Assembly (NCBI GenBank): GCA_944384285.1
Contig: CALWSX010000182.1
Location: 1-21,875, forward strand
Length of the DNA: 21,875 nucleotides
Source of the DNA: an uncultured Lachnospiraceae bacterium
GTDB lineage: Bacteria; Bacillota; Clostridia; Lachnospirales; Anaerotignaceae
Reading direction: 5' to 3'
Of this stretch, positions 7,357-16,574 are shown piece after piece. Every line of letters starts with the position of its first letter. Position 1 is the stretch's first letter. Under the pieces are notes generated by a model. It was not told the origin of the DNA, ran no database searches, and saw nothing but the letters and a program-made list of their open reading frames with translations. The translations under genes and the position numbers were made by a program.

Positions 7357-9102
7357 TTATATCTGATATTTTTTTAAGTACATGTTATATCTTTCATTAA
7401 ATTTAGGATTACCATTTTTTATAAGTTTCAAGTGAGTATGTATATCAAAGTTTTCTTCTGAAAGTTCAATAATATAAACTGCAATATTAGAACAGTGGTC
7501 AGCAATTCTTTCACAAGATGTTATTAAATCAGAGAATATAAAACCTGCAACTATTGAACATTCATTTTGTTGAAGTCTGGTTATATGTCTTGATTTTAAG
7601 GATACTTTTAGAAGGTCTACAACTTCTTCCAGTGGTTCTACCATAAGAGCATCTTCAACACTGTTTTTTTCAAAAGTATTTATGGTTATATCCAAAATTT
7701 CTTTTACAGCTGAAAACATTACATTTAAGTCATGTTTTGCTACATCTGAAAAAGAAAGATTTTTTTCAGAAATTTCCTGTGCTGATTGCATTATATTTAC
7801 AGCATGGTCGGCAATTCTTTCAAAGTCGCCTATACAGTGGAGAAGTCTTGAAACTTCATGACTGTCTTCTGTATTAATTCTGTTTGTTGAAATTTTAAGC
7901 ATGTAACTTCCAAGTTTATCTTCATAATTATCTACTTTATCTTCTAATTCCATAACTTCGTTAAAGTCTTGCTGATTATAGTTATAAACTGAATCCATAG
8001 ATAATAAAATAGATTTTTTAGCCATTTTAGCCATTTCCACAGTAAAGTCTCTACATCTTGAAATAGCAAGTGTAGGAGTGGAAAGAAATAAATCGTCCAA
8101 AAGTTTTTCTCTTTTTGTTTCTTCTTTTGTTGGACGAATAATAATTTTAGAAAGAGCCATAAGAAAACGTCTAAAAGGAAGAAGGATAACAGTAATTAAA
8201 ATTTTAAATCCTGTATGAAGCATAGCTATAGACACATACCCCATTATTGCATTTGAAATTTTGAATTCAAATATGGAATTTAAAATCCAATATACAGATA
8301 AACATATTATTGTTCCTATAAGGTTAAATAAGAAGTCAATACATGCAACTCTTTTTGCTTCTCTGCTGCTTCCAAGCGATGCAAGAATGACAACTAAAAC
8401 TGCGCCAATATTTATACCCATAACAATAGGCATGGCTGAAAGAAATGTAATTCCTCCTGTTACAGATATTGCTTGAAGAATACCTATTGATGCAGAAGAA
8501 GATTGAGTTACGGCTGTAATAGCAAAACCTACTAAAACACCTAATATAGGGTTTGAAAACATTAAAAGTATGTTTTTAAATTCTTCAGATCCTGTTAAAG
8601 GTTTAAGAGCGTCCTGCATAGATGTCATACCATACATAAGTACAGCAAACCCAATTATAATTTTGGCAATATCTTGTTTTTTTTCATTTTTTGAAAAAAG
8701 TATAATAAAAGAACCTATACAGGCTAACAACGGGACAAAACCATTAGGTGTTAAAAGTTTAAGAAAAAAAGATGTACCGCTTATGCTGTTAAGGCTTAAA
8801 ATCCAACCTGTTGCCGTTGTACCTATATTTGCGCCCATTATAAGTCCTATAGAACTTTCAAGGGACATAATTCCAGAGTTTACAAACCCTAAAACCATAA
8901 CTGAAGTTGCGGCTGAAGATTGGATTATTGCAGTAATTCCTGCACCAAGAAGTACACTTCTGACAGGACTTGCAGTTATATTTTCAAGAATTTTTTTGAA
9001 TTTTCCGCCGGCTTGTCTGCCTATTGCGTTTCCCATTACTTTCATACCATATAGGAAAAGGCCTATGCCACCAGCTACTTTAAAAATGCTAAAAATGTCC
9101 AT
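7357..9102 (-). CDS. Na/Pi cotransporter family protein with PhoU-like C-terminal domain
   Basis: This is a membrane symporter of the NptA/YjbB-like family, expected to move phosphate with sodium. The N-terminal half has about eight to nine hydrophobic segments arranged as an inverted duplication. Each copy has the QSS signature: QSSAATS at 61-67 and QSSSAS at 200-205, followed by GANIGTT and GINIGA stretches. From about residue 335 to the end the protein is helical and soluble, with the two-fold repeat typical of PhoU (HCIGDFERIADHAVNI and ITSCERIADHCSNIAVYI). PhoU-like tails are thought to sense or regulate phosphate flux. The length of 581 residues is normal. The start ATG has an AAGG-type site upstream. 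It is transcribed alone, from its own promoter to its own terminator. Whether this protein imports or exports phosphate cannot be told from sequence. Confidence 0.92.
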   Translation of the reverse strand: MDIFSIFKVAGGIGLFLYGMKVMGNAIGRQAGGKFKKILENITASPVRSVLLGAGITAIIQSSAATSVMVLGFVNSGIMSLESSIGLIMGANIGTTATGWILSLNSISGTSFFLKLLTPNGFVPLLACIGSFIILFSKNEKKQDIAKIIIGFAVLMYGMTSMQDALKPLTGSEEFKNILLMFSNPILGVLVGFAITAVTQSSSASIGILQAISVTGGITFLSAMPIVMGINIGAVLVVILASLGSSREAKRVACIDFLFNLIGTIICLSVYWILNSIFEFKISNAIMGYVSIAMLHTGFKILITVILLPFRRFLMALSKIIIRPTKEETKREKLLDDLFLSTPTLAISRCRDFTVEMAKMAKKSILLSMDSVYNYNQQDFNEVMELEDKVDNYEDKLGSYMLKISTNRINTEDSHEVSRLLHCIGDFERIADHAVNIMQSAQEISEKNLSFSDVAKHDLNVMFSAVKEILDITINTFEKNSVEDALMVEPLEEVVDLLKVSLKSRHITRLQQNECSIVAGFIFSDLITSCERIADHCSNIAVYIIELSEENFDIHTHLKLIKNGNPKFNERYNMYLKKYQI

Positions 9103-9161
9103 AATTTTACCTTATTTTATTTAAAATAATAAAATCCTATCAAAATTTTTAATTAAGTATT

Positions 9162-9190
9162 ATTATATTACTTACAAATCCATACTTCAA
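9162..9190 (-). promoter_or_regulatory. Sigma-A-type promoter of the Na/Pi cotransporter gene
   Basis: On the minus strand TTGAAG (9190-9185) and TATAAT (9167-9162) are separated by exactly 17 bp. This gives a leader of roughly 55 nt before the start codon at 9102. No PhoB-like box is obvious nearby. Confidence 0.72.
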
Positions 9191-9352
9191 TATAATTTAA
9201 AAATTAAATCTCATAAAAACATATTTTTTAACAATATATTTGAAATAAAAAGTTATTTGTAGTAAAATAATAAAATTGTAATGGAAGTTTCTGACAATAT
9301 TATTAAAAAAATATTAAAAAGAAGGAAAAATACTCAAATAAAAAAATTTTTG

Positions 9353-9379
9353 TGTTAAAATATAAAAAAATAAGGAGGT
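9353..9379 (+). promoter_or_regulatory. Possible extended -10 promoter and strong RBS before the glycosidase-like gene
   Basis: TGTTAAAAT (9353-9361) fits an extended -10 element, but the -35 region is poor. AAGGAGGT (9372-9379) is a strong ribosome binding site, seven bases before the ATG. The leader would be very short. The rest of the divergent intergenic region is AT-rich, with no other clear element. Confidence 0.35.
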
Positions 9380-9386
9380 AGGGAAA

Positions 9387-12176
9387 ATGCAAAAATCTTT
9401 TTTGAAAAAAACTTTAGCGGGAATTATTTCCTTAACTATACTTTCATCTTCAGCTTATATGACATTTGCGGCTGAAAAATTATATGATAAAAAAATTGTA
9501 GAACCTGTTACAAAAGGAGTTGAATATCAACATATTAACAGACTTACAGCAGAAGGCTGGCAAAATATAAATGTACTTACTGTTGATATGAATTCTCCAA
9601 ATGTAAGAATTGAACCAATTTCTTCAACAAAAGAGTATGGTTTAAAAGAAACAACAGAAACTATAGTAGAAGAAAATGGAGCTGTAGCGGGCGTAAACGC
9701 ATCTTATTTTGGACTTGCAGGAAACTATTCTGCTTCTTTTGGTCTTATTAAAAAAGATGGTAATCTTGTTTCCATAAGCTCGGATATAAATAAAACACAA
9801 AACGATTACGCTTCTTTCATGCTTGATAATCAAGATAATCCAAGTATAAATTTTGTGTCTGCAAAATTTGAATTTTTAAACAATGGTGTAAAAAATCTTG
9901 ATATAGTTTCAATGAATAAAGTTACAAACATGGTTTTCCCTATGTACTTTGATAAGAATGCGGCAACAAGTACAGCGGACTTAGATAAAAGATTTCAAGG
10001 CCTTGTAAAAATTGTAGTTGAAAACGGTTATATTACATATATTTCACAGCCTGGTGAAACTGTAAATACACCAATGGGCGACGGATATCTTATAATCATA
10101 AGCAGCTCAACTTATGGTTATTCAAAAGATAAATTTGCAGTAGGACAAACAGCTGAGTTTAAAGTAACAACAAATATTGATTTAAGCAATATAGATATGG
10201 CAATTTCTGGTGCGAGCAAAATTTTATCGGGCGGAAATATTGTAAGTGAAGGCGTTACATTTAAAACAAGACAGCCACGTACCGCAATAGGATACAGCGA
10301 GGGTGGAGATAAACTTATTATTATGACAGTTGACGGAAGAGGCTTGAGTATTGGTGCTTCCCAGCAGGAAATAGCAGAACTTATGAAAGAGTTCGGTGCT
10401 TATGAAGCTATGAACTTTGACGGTGGCGGTTCTACTACAATGGTTGCAAAAACTGTTTCTGATAATGAAGTTGTATTAAAAAATGAAGTATCTGACGGAT
10501 CTCAAAGAAAAGTTATAAATGCTTTAGGTGTTTTTAATGACGGAAAAGATGGAGAACTTGAAAGTATTTCGATTGTTCCTTCTTCAGACCGTATTTTTAT
10601 TGGAGACAGCATAGATTTAAAAGTTTATGAATTTGATGAATATTACAATAAAAAAGAAGTACCAATAGACCAAGTAGAACTTGTTTCTGCTGACCCTAAT
10701 GGTAAATTTTCTGGTTCAAAATATACTCCTGGTACAGTGGGCAAGAGTGTTATAGCAGCATCTTACAAAGGTAAAAATACAACTCTTACTGTAGATGTTA
10801 TGGATGTATCTTCTATAAAACCAAGTGTTGATTCAATAAATGCTGAACTTGGACAAAGCATTCCTTTATCCTTTGTTGGTTTAAATTCAGAAGGGTACCA
10901 GGGACCTATAACAGGAGTTACAGTTACATCTGACTTAGGTGTTATGGAAGGAAATAATTTTGTTCCTACAAAAGAGGGAAGCGGATATTTAACTTGTACT
11001 AAAGGAAATGCAGTTACATATATAAAAGCAAATATTGGAGGAAAAACAGCTCCTATAAACTCATTTGAAAACACAGTACCTATAAATGCAACAGTTTATC
11101 CTAAAGATTTAAAAGCAGAAGCATCATATACAACAAGTAATGTTGTTGATGGAAAGAATGCTTTAATGCTTAAATATACATTTAAACAATCTTCAGAAAC
11201 ACAGGCAGCGTATTTGAATTTTGATACACCTATTAATATTGGTTCACCAAGTGATTTAACTCTTTCTGTTTATGGAAATAATTCCGGTGGATGGTTAAGA
11301 GGAAAAGTGGTTGATGCAACAGGTAAAGAAGTTCTTGTGGACTTTACAAAAAATATTAATTTTGATGGATATAAAGATCTTACAGCAAAAATACCATCTG
11401 GTTTAAGCTATCCTTTAAAACTTGAAACTATTTATGTTGCAAACCTTTCAAACCAAAATACAAATGAACAAGTTTTATATTTTGATAATTTAAGAGGCAG
11501 ACTTCCTATAAATGAAAGTGTAGCTGTTCCAGAAAGTACAAAACTTACAGACCCTAAAAATGTATCAATAGGAGCAAGAGAACCTGGATATAATTATGTT
11601 GCTGTAAGTGGCGGCGTAAACTATAATGGTGCAACTAAACCTGCCGGATATGATGCAGCAAGAAAAGATGCGCTTAATGGACTTTCAAGTATTTCTGATA
11701 TGATTTTATTTGCAGGAAAAGGAAGTATTGATGGAAGTGGAAAATCTACTCTTGCTTGGCAGTCAGGATATAAATTTACAGAAGGAAGCACAGCATCTTA
11801 TGTACAGATGACTGCTGCTAATGGTAAATTAAGCAATACAAATACATGGCAGTGGAAAACTTTTGAAAACGACATAAGAAAAACAGACAATAAAAATATT
11901 ATTATTTATTTAGACAAAACACCATCTAATTTTACAGATAAAAATGAAGCAGATCTTTTTAAAGGAGTATTAAACGATCTTGTTAAAGATGGAAAAAATA
12001 TTTTTGTAATTTCAGCAAGCGGCACATCTTATTGGAGCAATGTTTTAGAGGGTGTAAGATATATTAATGTTCCGGAACTTTTTAATTCTGACGGAAGTGT
12101 TAATAAAAATTATAAATACCTTGTAATAAAAGCATCTGAAAATGATATGTACTATGACGTAAAAAGTATTTATTAA
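9387..12176 (+). CDS. Secreted phosphodiester glycosidase (NAGPA-like) multidomain protein
   Basis: The 929-residue protein starts with a signal peptide: lysines, a hydrophobic core, and likely cleavage after FAA, near residue 29. Residues about 45-393 are the phosphodiester glycosidase domain related to human uncovering enzyme NAGPA. Its hallmarks are GVNASYF (102-108), PRTAIG (297-302), VDGRG (315-319) and DGGGST (345-350). An Ig-like/Big region follows (about 395-550). Next is a beta-rich module like a carbohydrate-binding domain (about 560-705), ending in YFDNLRG. The last 200 residues look like a calcineurin-like phosphoesterase that has lost its metal ligands. No SLH or LPXTG anchor is seen. 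The likely substrate is a sugar-phosphodiester in a wall or capsule glycan. It directly precedes the glycan operon but has its own terminator. Confidence 0.85.
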   Translation: MQKSFLKKTLAGIISLTILSSSAYMTFAAEKLYDKKIVEPVTKGVEYQHINRLTAEGWQNINVLTVDMNSPNVRIEPISSTKEYGLKETTETIVEENGAVAGVNASYFGLAGNYSASFGLIKKDGNLVSISSDINKTQNDYASFMLDNQDNPSINFVSAKFEFLNNGVKNLDIVSMNKVTNMVFPMYFDKNAATSTADLDKRFQGLVKIVVENGYITYISQPGETVNTPMGDGYLIIISSSTYGYSKDKFAVGQTAEFKVTTNIDLSNIDMAISGASKILSGGNIVSEGVTFKTRQPRTAIGYSEGGDKLIIMTVDGRGLSIGASQQEIAELMKEFGAYEAMNFDGGGSTTMVAKTVSDNEVVLKNEVSDGSQRKVINALGVFNDGKDGELESISIVPSSDRIFIGDSIDLKVYEFDEYYNKKEVPIDQVELVSADPNGKFSGSKYTPGTVGKSVIAASYKGKNTTLTVDVMDVSSIKPSVDSINAELGQSIPLSFVGLNSEGYQGPITGVTVTSDLGVMEGNNFVPTKEGSGYLTCTKGNAVTYIKANIGGKTAPINSFENTVPINATVYPKDLKAEASYTTSNVVDGKNALMLKYTFKQSSETQAAYLNFDTPINIGSPSDLTLSVYGNNSGGWLRGKVVDATGKEVLVDFTKNINFDGYKDLTAKIPSGLSYPLKLETIYVANLSNQNTNEQVLYFDNLRGRLPINESVAVPESTKLTDPKNVSIGAREPGYNYVAVSGGVNYNGATKPAGYDAARKDALNGLSSISDMILFAGKGSIDGSGKSTLAWQSGYKFTEGSTASYVQMTAANGKLSNTNTWQWKTFENDIRKTDNKNIIIYLDKTPSNFTDKNEADLFKGVLNDLVKDGKNIFVISASGTSYWSNVLEGVRYINVPELFNSDGSVNKNYKYLVIKASENDMYYDVKSIY

Positions 12177-12179
12177 AAA

Positions 12180-12204
12180 ATAGGCGACCATTTGGTCGCC
12201 TAAT
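12180..12204 (+). terminator. Hairpin terminator after the glycosidase-like gene
   Basis: TAGGCGACCA (12181-12190) and TGGTCGCCTA (12193-12202) are perfect complements. The terminal A-T pair probably opens, leaving an 8- to 9-bp GC-rich stem with a 4-nt loop. The T-tract behind it is short and interrupted, so termination may be incomplete. Confidence 0.7.
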
Positions 12205-12388
12205 TTATATAAATATTAAAAATATATAATATAAACAAAAGAGATGCTTATAATAATTAATAATTTTAGTTTGATTTAAGTTAAAGATCATATAATTTTG
12301 AAATAGGATTTGCTCTTGTAAAAATGCAGATTTTGTTTTATTATTAAAGATAATGTATTTTTTTGACATTAAGATTTTGAGGTAAAAT

Positions 12389-13948
12389 ATGTTTAAAAAC
12401 AAAAATAATTCTGTAGCAGCGGTAAGCTCTATAATGATAATAACCTTTATAGGAAAGATTTTGGGTCTATTAAGAGATAGACTTTTAGCAATAAATTATG
12501 GAGTCGGAATGGAATCAAACGCGTTTTTGACTGCAAGCCGTATTCCAAGAGTCTTTTTTGACGCTATTTTTGCATCTGTTATAGCGGCAAGCTTTATACC
12601 TGTTTTTAATGAATATCTTGAACTTAAAGGGAAAAAAGAGGCTTTTAAATTTTCCAGTAATTTTATAAGTGTGACATTTTTATTTTTAACAGTTCTTACT
12701 ATTCTTGGTATGATATTTTCTGTTCCACTTACAACTCTTTTTGCCAACAAATTTGATACAGAAACAACATTGCTTTGTGGAAGGCTTTTAAAAATTCTTT
12801 TCCCAACAGTAATATTTACAGGAATTGCTTTTTCGTTTGTAGGTATACTTCAATCTTTTGATGAATTTAATATACCGGCTGCAATAAGTATAGTATCAAA
12901 TGGTATAGTAATTTTATATTATATATTTTTTAATGATAAGTTTGGTATTTACGGCCTTGCAATAGCGTTTTTAATAGGCTGGATAATGCAGGCAGTTGTG
13001 CAGGTACCGGCTCTTATAAAAACAGGATTTAAATTTAAGTTTGATTTCAATTTTAAAACTGAAGGACTAAAAAAAGTTATTGTTCTTATGCTTCCTATTA
13101 TGGTAAGCACATGGGTGCAGCCTATTAATATAATGATAAGCACTCGTTTTGCATCAGGTGTTTTCAGCGGTTCAGGTGTTGCTGCTATTGAGTATGCAAA
13201 CAGTCTTTATACTATAATAATAGGTGTTTTTGTGTTGTCTATAACAAATGTTATATTCCCAAAACTTTCAAGACTTAATATTTCAAACGAAAAATCAGCT
13301 TTTAGCTCTGTAGTAAGTGATACATTACGCATTATGATGTATTTTGTAATACCTATGACGATAGGTGTTATGTTTTTAAGTAATGAGATTGTCACATTTA
13401 TGTATTCGGGCAAAAAGTTTGATGATTTTTCTGTATTAATAACATCGAAAGCACTTTTCTTTTTTGCACTTGGAATGGCAGGTTATGCCCTCCAAAGTGT
13501 TTTATCAAGAGCATTTTTTGCAAAACAGGAAGGTCGTGCTCCTTTAGTATCAGGGGTTGTATCAATTCTTGTAAATATACTTCTTTGTGTTTTACTTGTA
13601 GATAAAATGGATGTAGGAGGCCTTGCGTTTGCATCTACAATTTCTCTTACTGTAAATGGAATTTTGCTATTAATACCTATTCAGAGAAAAGAAAAAAATA
13701 TTATAAACAAAGAATTTATACGTGATTTTATAGCAATGATTATTGCTGCATTAATAATGGGTGTAATTCTTTATGCATTAGAAACATTTATTTCTTCATT
13801 TGTAACAATAAAAGGTTTTTTTATACTTGTTTATATGATTTTAGCGGCAGGAATAGGATTTTTATCTTACTTGATTATTTCTTATTTATTTAAAGTAAGA
13901 GAAGCAAGACTTGTGGTTGATTTTATAAAGAATAAAAGAAGAATATAA
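12389..13948 (+). CDS. murJ: MurJ/MOP-superfamily lipid-linked oligosaccharide flippase
   Basis: The 519-residue polytopic membrane protein has about 14 hydrophobic segments and MVF/MurJ signatures: FIGKILGLLRDRLLA near residues 20-34 and ASRIPRVFFD near 49-58. MurJ flips lipid II, the undecaprenyl-linked peptidoglycan precursor, across the membrane. MVF-family paralogues may instead carry polysaccharide repeat units. Here it heads an operon with a ligase/polymerase-like protein and glycosyltransferases, so flipping of a lipid-linked wall-polysaccharide precursor is equally plausible. The start ATG has GAGGT at 12379-12383, five bases upstream. A TTGACA at 12363 lacks a properly spaced -10 and is not called as a promoter. 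The family is certain and the substrate is not. Confidence 0.85.
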   Translation: MFKNKNNSVAAVSSIMIITFIGKILGLLRDRLLAINYGVGMESNAFLTASRIPRVFFDAIFASVIAASFIPVFNEYLELKGKKEAFKFSSNFISVTFLFLTVLTILGMIFSVPLTTLFANKFDTETTLLCGRLLKILFPTVIFTGIAFSFVGILQSFDEFNIPAAISIVSNGIVILYYIFFNDKFGIYGLAIAFLIGWIMQAVVQVPALIKTGFKFKFDFNFKTEGLKKVIVLMLPIMVSTWVQPINIMISTRFASGVFSGSGVAAIEYANSLYTIIIGVFVLSITNVIFPKLSRLNISNEKSAFSSVVSDTLRIMMYFVIPMTIGVMFLSNEIVTFMYSGKKFDDFSVLITSKALFFFALGMAGYALQSVLSRAFFAKQEGRAPLVSGVVSILVNILLCVLLVDKMDVGGLAFASTISLTVNGILLLIPIQRKEKNIINKEFIRDFIAMIIAALIMGVILYALETFISSFVTIKGFFILVYMILAAGIGFLSYLIISYLFKVREARLVVDFIKNKRRI

Positions 13949-13966
13949 TTCTGGAAAGGAACATTT

Positions 13967-15484
13967 ATGTTTAAAGAAAGTTTTATAATAAATTTTGTTT
14001 ATGCTTTATTTATTAAAATTAAATATCTGTTGGAAGATAGCTTTATATATTCTGTTTATTTAAAGATATGTAAATTCTTAAATAAATGTCTTGAATCAAG
14101 TCTTATTTTAAATTTATTAAAAAGAAATATAGATTCAGGTAAAAAAGCAGAAAACTCTTTTATTATAAATTTTAAAAAGAACATTATAGGAAAAATAGCG
14201 GCTTATTTCAGATTTGGAAAAACTAAATTTGCAAGAGGAGTAAGAGAAAGCTTTATAATAAATTTTATAAACAAAAAACTTATTCTTGCATTATTATATC
14301 TTGTTGTATTCGGCATACCTTTTTTCCCAACTATAATTCTTGTGGGGTTGTCGTTTTTAGCTGCTGTAATATATATCATAAATGTCTTAATTGGTAAAAT
14401 AAAATTTAAAGCACCCGGATTTTTGGGTTTGTTTATGCTTTTATTTATTCTGGCATATTTGTTTTCAGCTATCACAAGTTACAATATGCCTAATTCTATA
14501 TATGTATTTTTTGTTTTTGTTTCTCTTTTTTCAACATTCTTTGTTGCAAAAGAAATTATAAATACAGAAAAGAAACTGGACGGAGTATTAACCGTATTTT
14601 TAATTTCAGCAGTTTTAGTAGCACTTTATGGATTATTCCAGTATAAAACAGGAGCAGTAATGGACGAAGCATGGGTTGATGCCGAAGCTTTTGGAAATAT
14701 TACTGTAAGAGCTTTTGGTACTTTTGGAAATCCTAATGTAATGGGAGAATATATGATTGTTGCGGCATCTGTTTGTGCTGGAATGCTTTGGAAAGCAAAT
14801 ACAAATTTAAAAAGGGGAATTTTCCTTGTATTTTTTGTAATTCTTTCTCTTTCACTTGTTGCTACAAGCTCAAGAGGTGCAATGCTTGGTCTTTTATTCT
14901 CAGCAGGTCTTTTTGTACTTCTTTCAGAAAAAAGACTTATTGTTTTAGGAATTATACTTTTACTTGCGATGCCTTTAATTTTGCCACAGGGAATTTGGGA
15001 AAGACTTGCAAGTTCTGTTACTATGCAAGATTCATCATCGCTTTATAGAATTTCCATATATCAGGCAAGTATGGATATTTTAAGAGATTATTGGGTTACT
15101 GGAATTGGTGTTGATGCTTTTAATTTAATTTACCCAATATATTCGTATGCGGCAGCGGTTGCATATCATTCACATAATCTCTTTTTACAAGAATTTATAG
15201 AACTTGGAATAATTGGTTTTTCTCTTTTTATAATTTCTTTGTTTTTGTTTTTCCAAAAATTATATTACGGAATAAGAAATACAAAAAAAGAGTATAAATT
15301 TATGCTTGGAGCAATTTTTGGAGGTTTTTCAGGTATTCTTTTGCAAGGTATGGTTGATAATTTATGGTTTAATTATAAAATAGTTTTATTATTCTTTGTA
15401 ATTATGGGAATAGGTATAGCCTGTGTTAAAGTAGGAGTGAAAAAAACAAATGAAGAAAATAAAAGTTATTCAGGTTCTAACTGA
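13967..15484 (+). CDS. O-antigen ligase / Wzy-like membrane protein
   Basis: The 505-residue protein has about 10-12 hydrophobic segments after a basic, amphipathic N-terminal stretch of about 105 residues. Wzy_C-type features include FGTFGNPNVMGEY and TSSRGAMLG. A large extracytoplasmic region reads RISIYQASMDILRDYWVTGIGVDAF and ends in AYHSHNLFLQEFIELGIIG, with the conserved HSHN at residues 401-404. Such proteins polymerise or ligate lipid-linked oligosaccharides on the outer face of the membrane, which suits the flippase gene just upstream. The N-terminal region holds five copies of an SFIINF-like motif at about 20-residue spacing, which is unusual. GGAAAGGA precedes the ATG. The 3' end overlaps the next gene by 35 bp. 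Ligase and polymerase roles cannot be separated by sequence. Confidence 0.85.
   Translation: MFKESFIINFVYALFIKIKYLLEDSFIYSVYLKICKFLNKCLESSLILNLLKRNIDSGKKAENSFIINFKKNIIGKIAAYFRFGKTKFARGVRESFIINFINKKLILALLYLVVFGIPFFPTIILVGLSFLAAVIYIINVLIGKIKFKAPGFLGLFMLLFILAYLFSAITSYNMPNSIYVFFVFVSLFSTFFVAKEIINTEKKLDGVLTVFLISAVLVALYGLFQYKTGAVMDEAWVDAEAFGNITVRAFGTFGNPNVMGEYMIVAASVCAGMLWKANTNLKRGIFLVFFVILSLSLVATSSRGAMLGLLFSAGLFVLLSEKRLIVLGIILLLAMPLILPQGIWERLASSVTMQDSSSLYRISIYQASMDILRDYWVTGIGVDAFNLIYPIYSYAAAVAYHSHNLFLQEFIELGIIGFSLFIISLFLFFQKLYYGIRNTKKEYKFMLGAIFGGFSGILLQGMVDNLWFNYKIVLLFFVIMGIGIACVKVGVKKTNEENKSYSGSN
13976..14266 (+). repeat. Coding repeats encoding SFIINF-like motifs
   Basis: Within the ligase-like gene the motif appears at residues 4-10 (ESFIINF), 24-30 (DSFIYSV), 44-50 (SSLILNL), 63-69 (NSFIINF) and 94-100 (ESFIINF). 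The first and last copies differ by one base in 21 (starting at 13976 and 14246), while the middle copies have diverged. Spacing is 20, 20, 19 and 31 residues. Confidence 0.7.
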
Positions 15485-16550
15485 TAAAAATATCGGTGGA
15501 GCAGGTCGTTGGCTTTTAAATTATTTGAAATATTATGACAGAGATAAATTTTTAGTTACAGTAATTCTTCCAAAAGGTTCCATGCTTTCAAAAGAAATAG
15601 ATGATTTTGGAGTTTACGTAATGGAACTTGATGAACTTAGTGAAAATTCTTATGATAAAAACTCTATAAAAATTTTGAAAAAAATATTTGAAGAAGAAGA
15701 ACCGGATATTGTTCATACTCATGCAAGTCTTTCGGCCAGAATTGCAGCAAAAAAAGCAGGTGTTAAACTTGTAATTAATACAAAACATTGTATTGAAACT
15801 GAAAGTGGAAATATAGTAAAAAGATTTGTAAAGAGAATTATAAATAACAGATACAGCGGAAAAATAATTGCAGTTTCAAATGCTGTAAAGGAAAGCATGA
15901 TTAAAGCCGGAAATGATGAATCCAAAATTAAAGTTATATATAACGGTATTGAACTTCCGGAAATAAAAACAGAAGAACAAAAACAGGTAATTAAAGAAAA
16001 TTTTGGACTTTCAAGTGAATATTTTTATGTTGGAATAGTTGCAAGACTTGAAAAAGTTAAAGATCACGATACATTTTTAAAAGCTGTAAAAATAATAAAT
16101 AATAAAAATCTTCCTATTAAATTTTTGATTATAGGAGATGGAAGTTTAAAACAAACTCTTATAAACAAAGTTAAAGACGAGAATATATCAAATATAGAAT
16201 TTATGGGGTTTGTGAGAAATGTAGAAGATATTATTTCTGTTTTAAATTTAAGTGTATTAACTTCAGAAAGTGAAGCTTTAAGTATTTCTTTAATAGAATC
16301 TTTAGCACTTGAAGTTCCTGTTATTGGAACAAATACAGGTGGTATACCTGAAGTTATATGTGCTGGTGAAAACGGGGAAATTTTCCCGGTAAAAGATGCA
16401 GAATTACTTGCTAAAAAGATATTAAATCTTTATGAAGATACTGATCTTTATAATAAATATAAAGAAAATTCTTCTTTGTATGTTAAAAACAAGTTTTCAG
16501 CAGATTTTATGACTAAGGAAATTGAAAAATTGTATTTAGAGAATTTATAA
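15450..16550 (+). CDS. Glycosyltransferase, GT4 family
   Basis: This is a cytoplasmic or membrane-associated retaining glycosyltransferase with the GT-B fold. It is expected to add a sugar to a lipid-linked glycan. At 366 residues it has the normal length. The N-terminal acceptor domain has NIGGAGRWL (14-22) and DIVHTHAS. The donor domain has IVARLEKVKDHDTF (196-209) and the E-x7-E element (E275, E283) in SESEALSISLIESLALEVPVIGTNTGGIPEV. The ATG at 15450 lies 35 bp inside the end of the ligase-like gene. GGAG at 15434-15437 is a rather distant ribosome binding site, so coupling to the upstream gene is likely. The sugar donor and linkage cannot be read from the sequence. Confidence 0.92.
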   Translation: MKKIKVIQVLTDKNIGGAGRWLLNYLKYYDRDKFLVTVILPKGSMLSKEIDDFGVYVMELDELSENSYDKNSIKILKKIFEEEEPDIVHTHASLSARIAAKKAGVKLVINTKHCIETESGNIVKRFVKRIINNRYSGKIIAVSNAVKESMIKAGNDESKIKVIYNGIELPEIKTEEQKQVIKENFGLSSEYFYVGIVARLEKVKDHDTFLKAVKIINNKNLPIKFLIIGDGSLKQTLINKVKDENISNIEFMGFVRNVEDIISVLNLSVLTSESEALSISLIESLALEVPVIGTNTGGIPEVICAGENGEIFPVKDAELLAKKILNLYEDTDLYNKYKENSSLYVKNKFSADFMTKEIEKLYLENL

Positions 16551-16574
16551 TATTTTTCTTGGAAGGGATAATTT

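Noticed and set aside
8570..9124. 184-codon plus-strand frame opposite the Na/Pi cotransporter gene
   Set aside because: It is the antisense shadow of a well-supported transporter; no ribosome binding site or family features.
12363..12388. TTGACA with TAAAAT before murJ as a promoter
   Set aside because: Spacing is only 14 bp and transcription would begin at or beyond the start codon.
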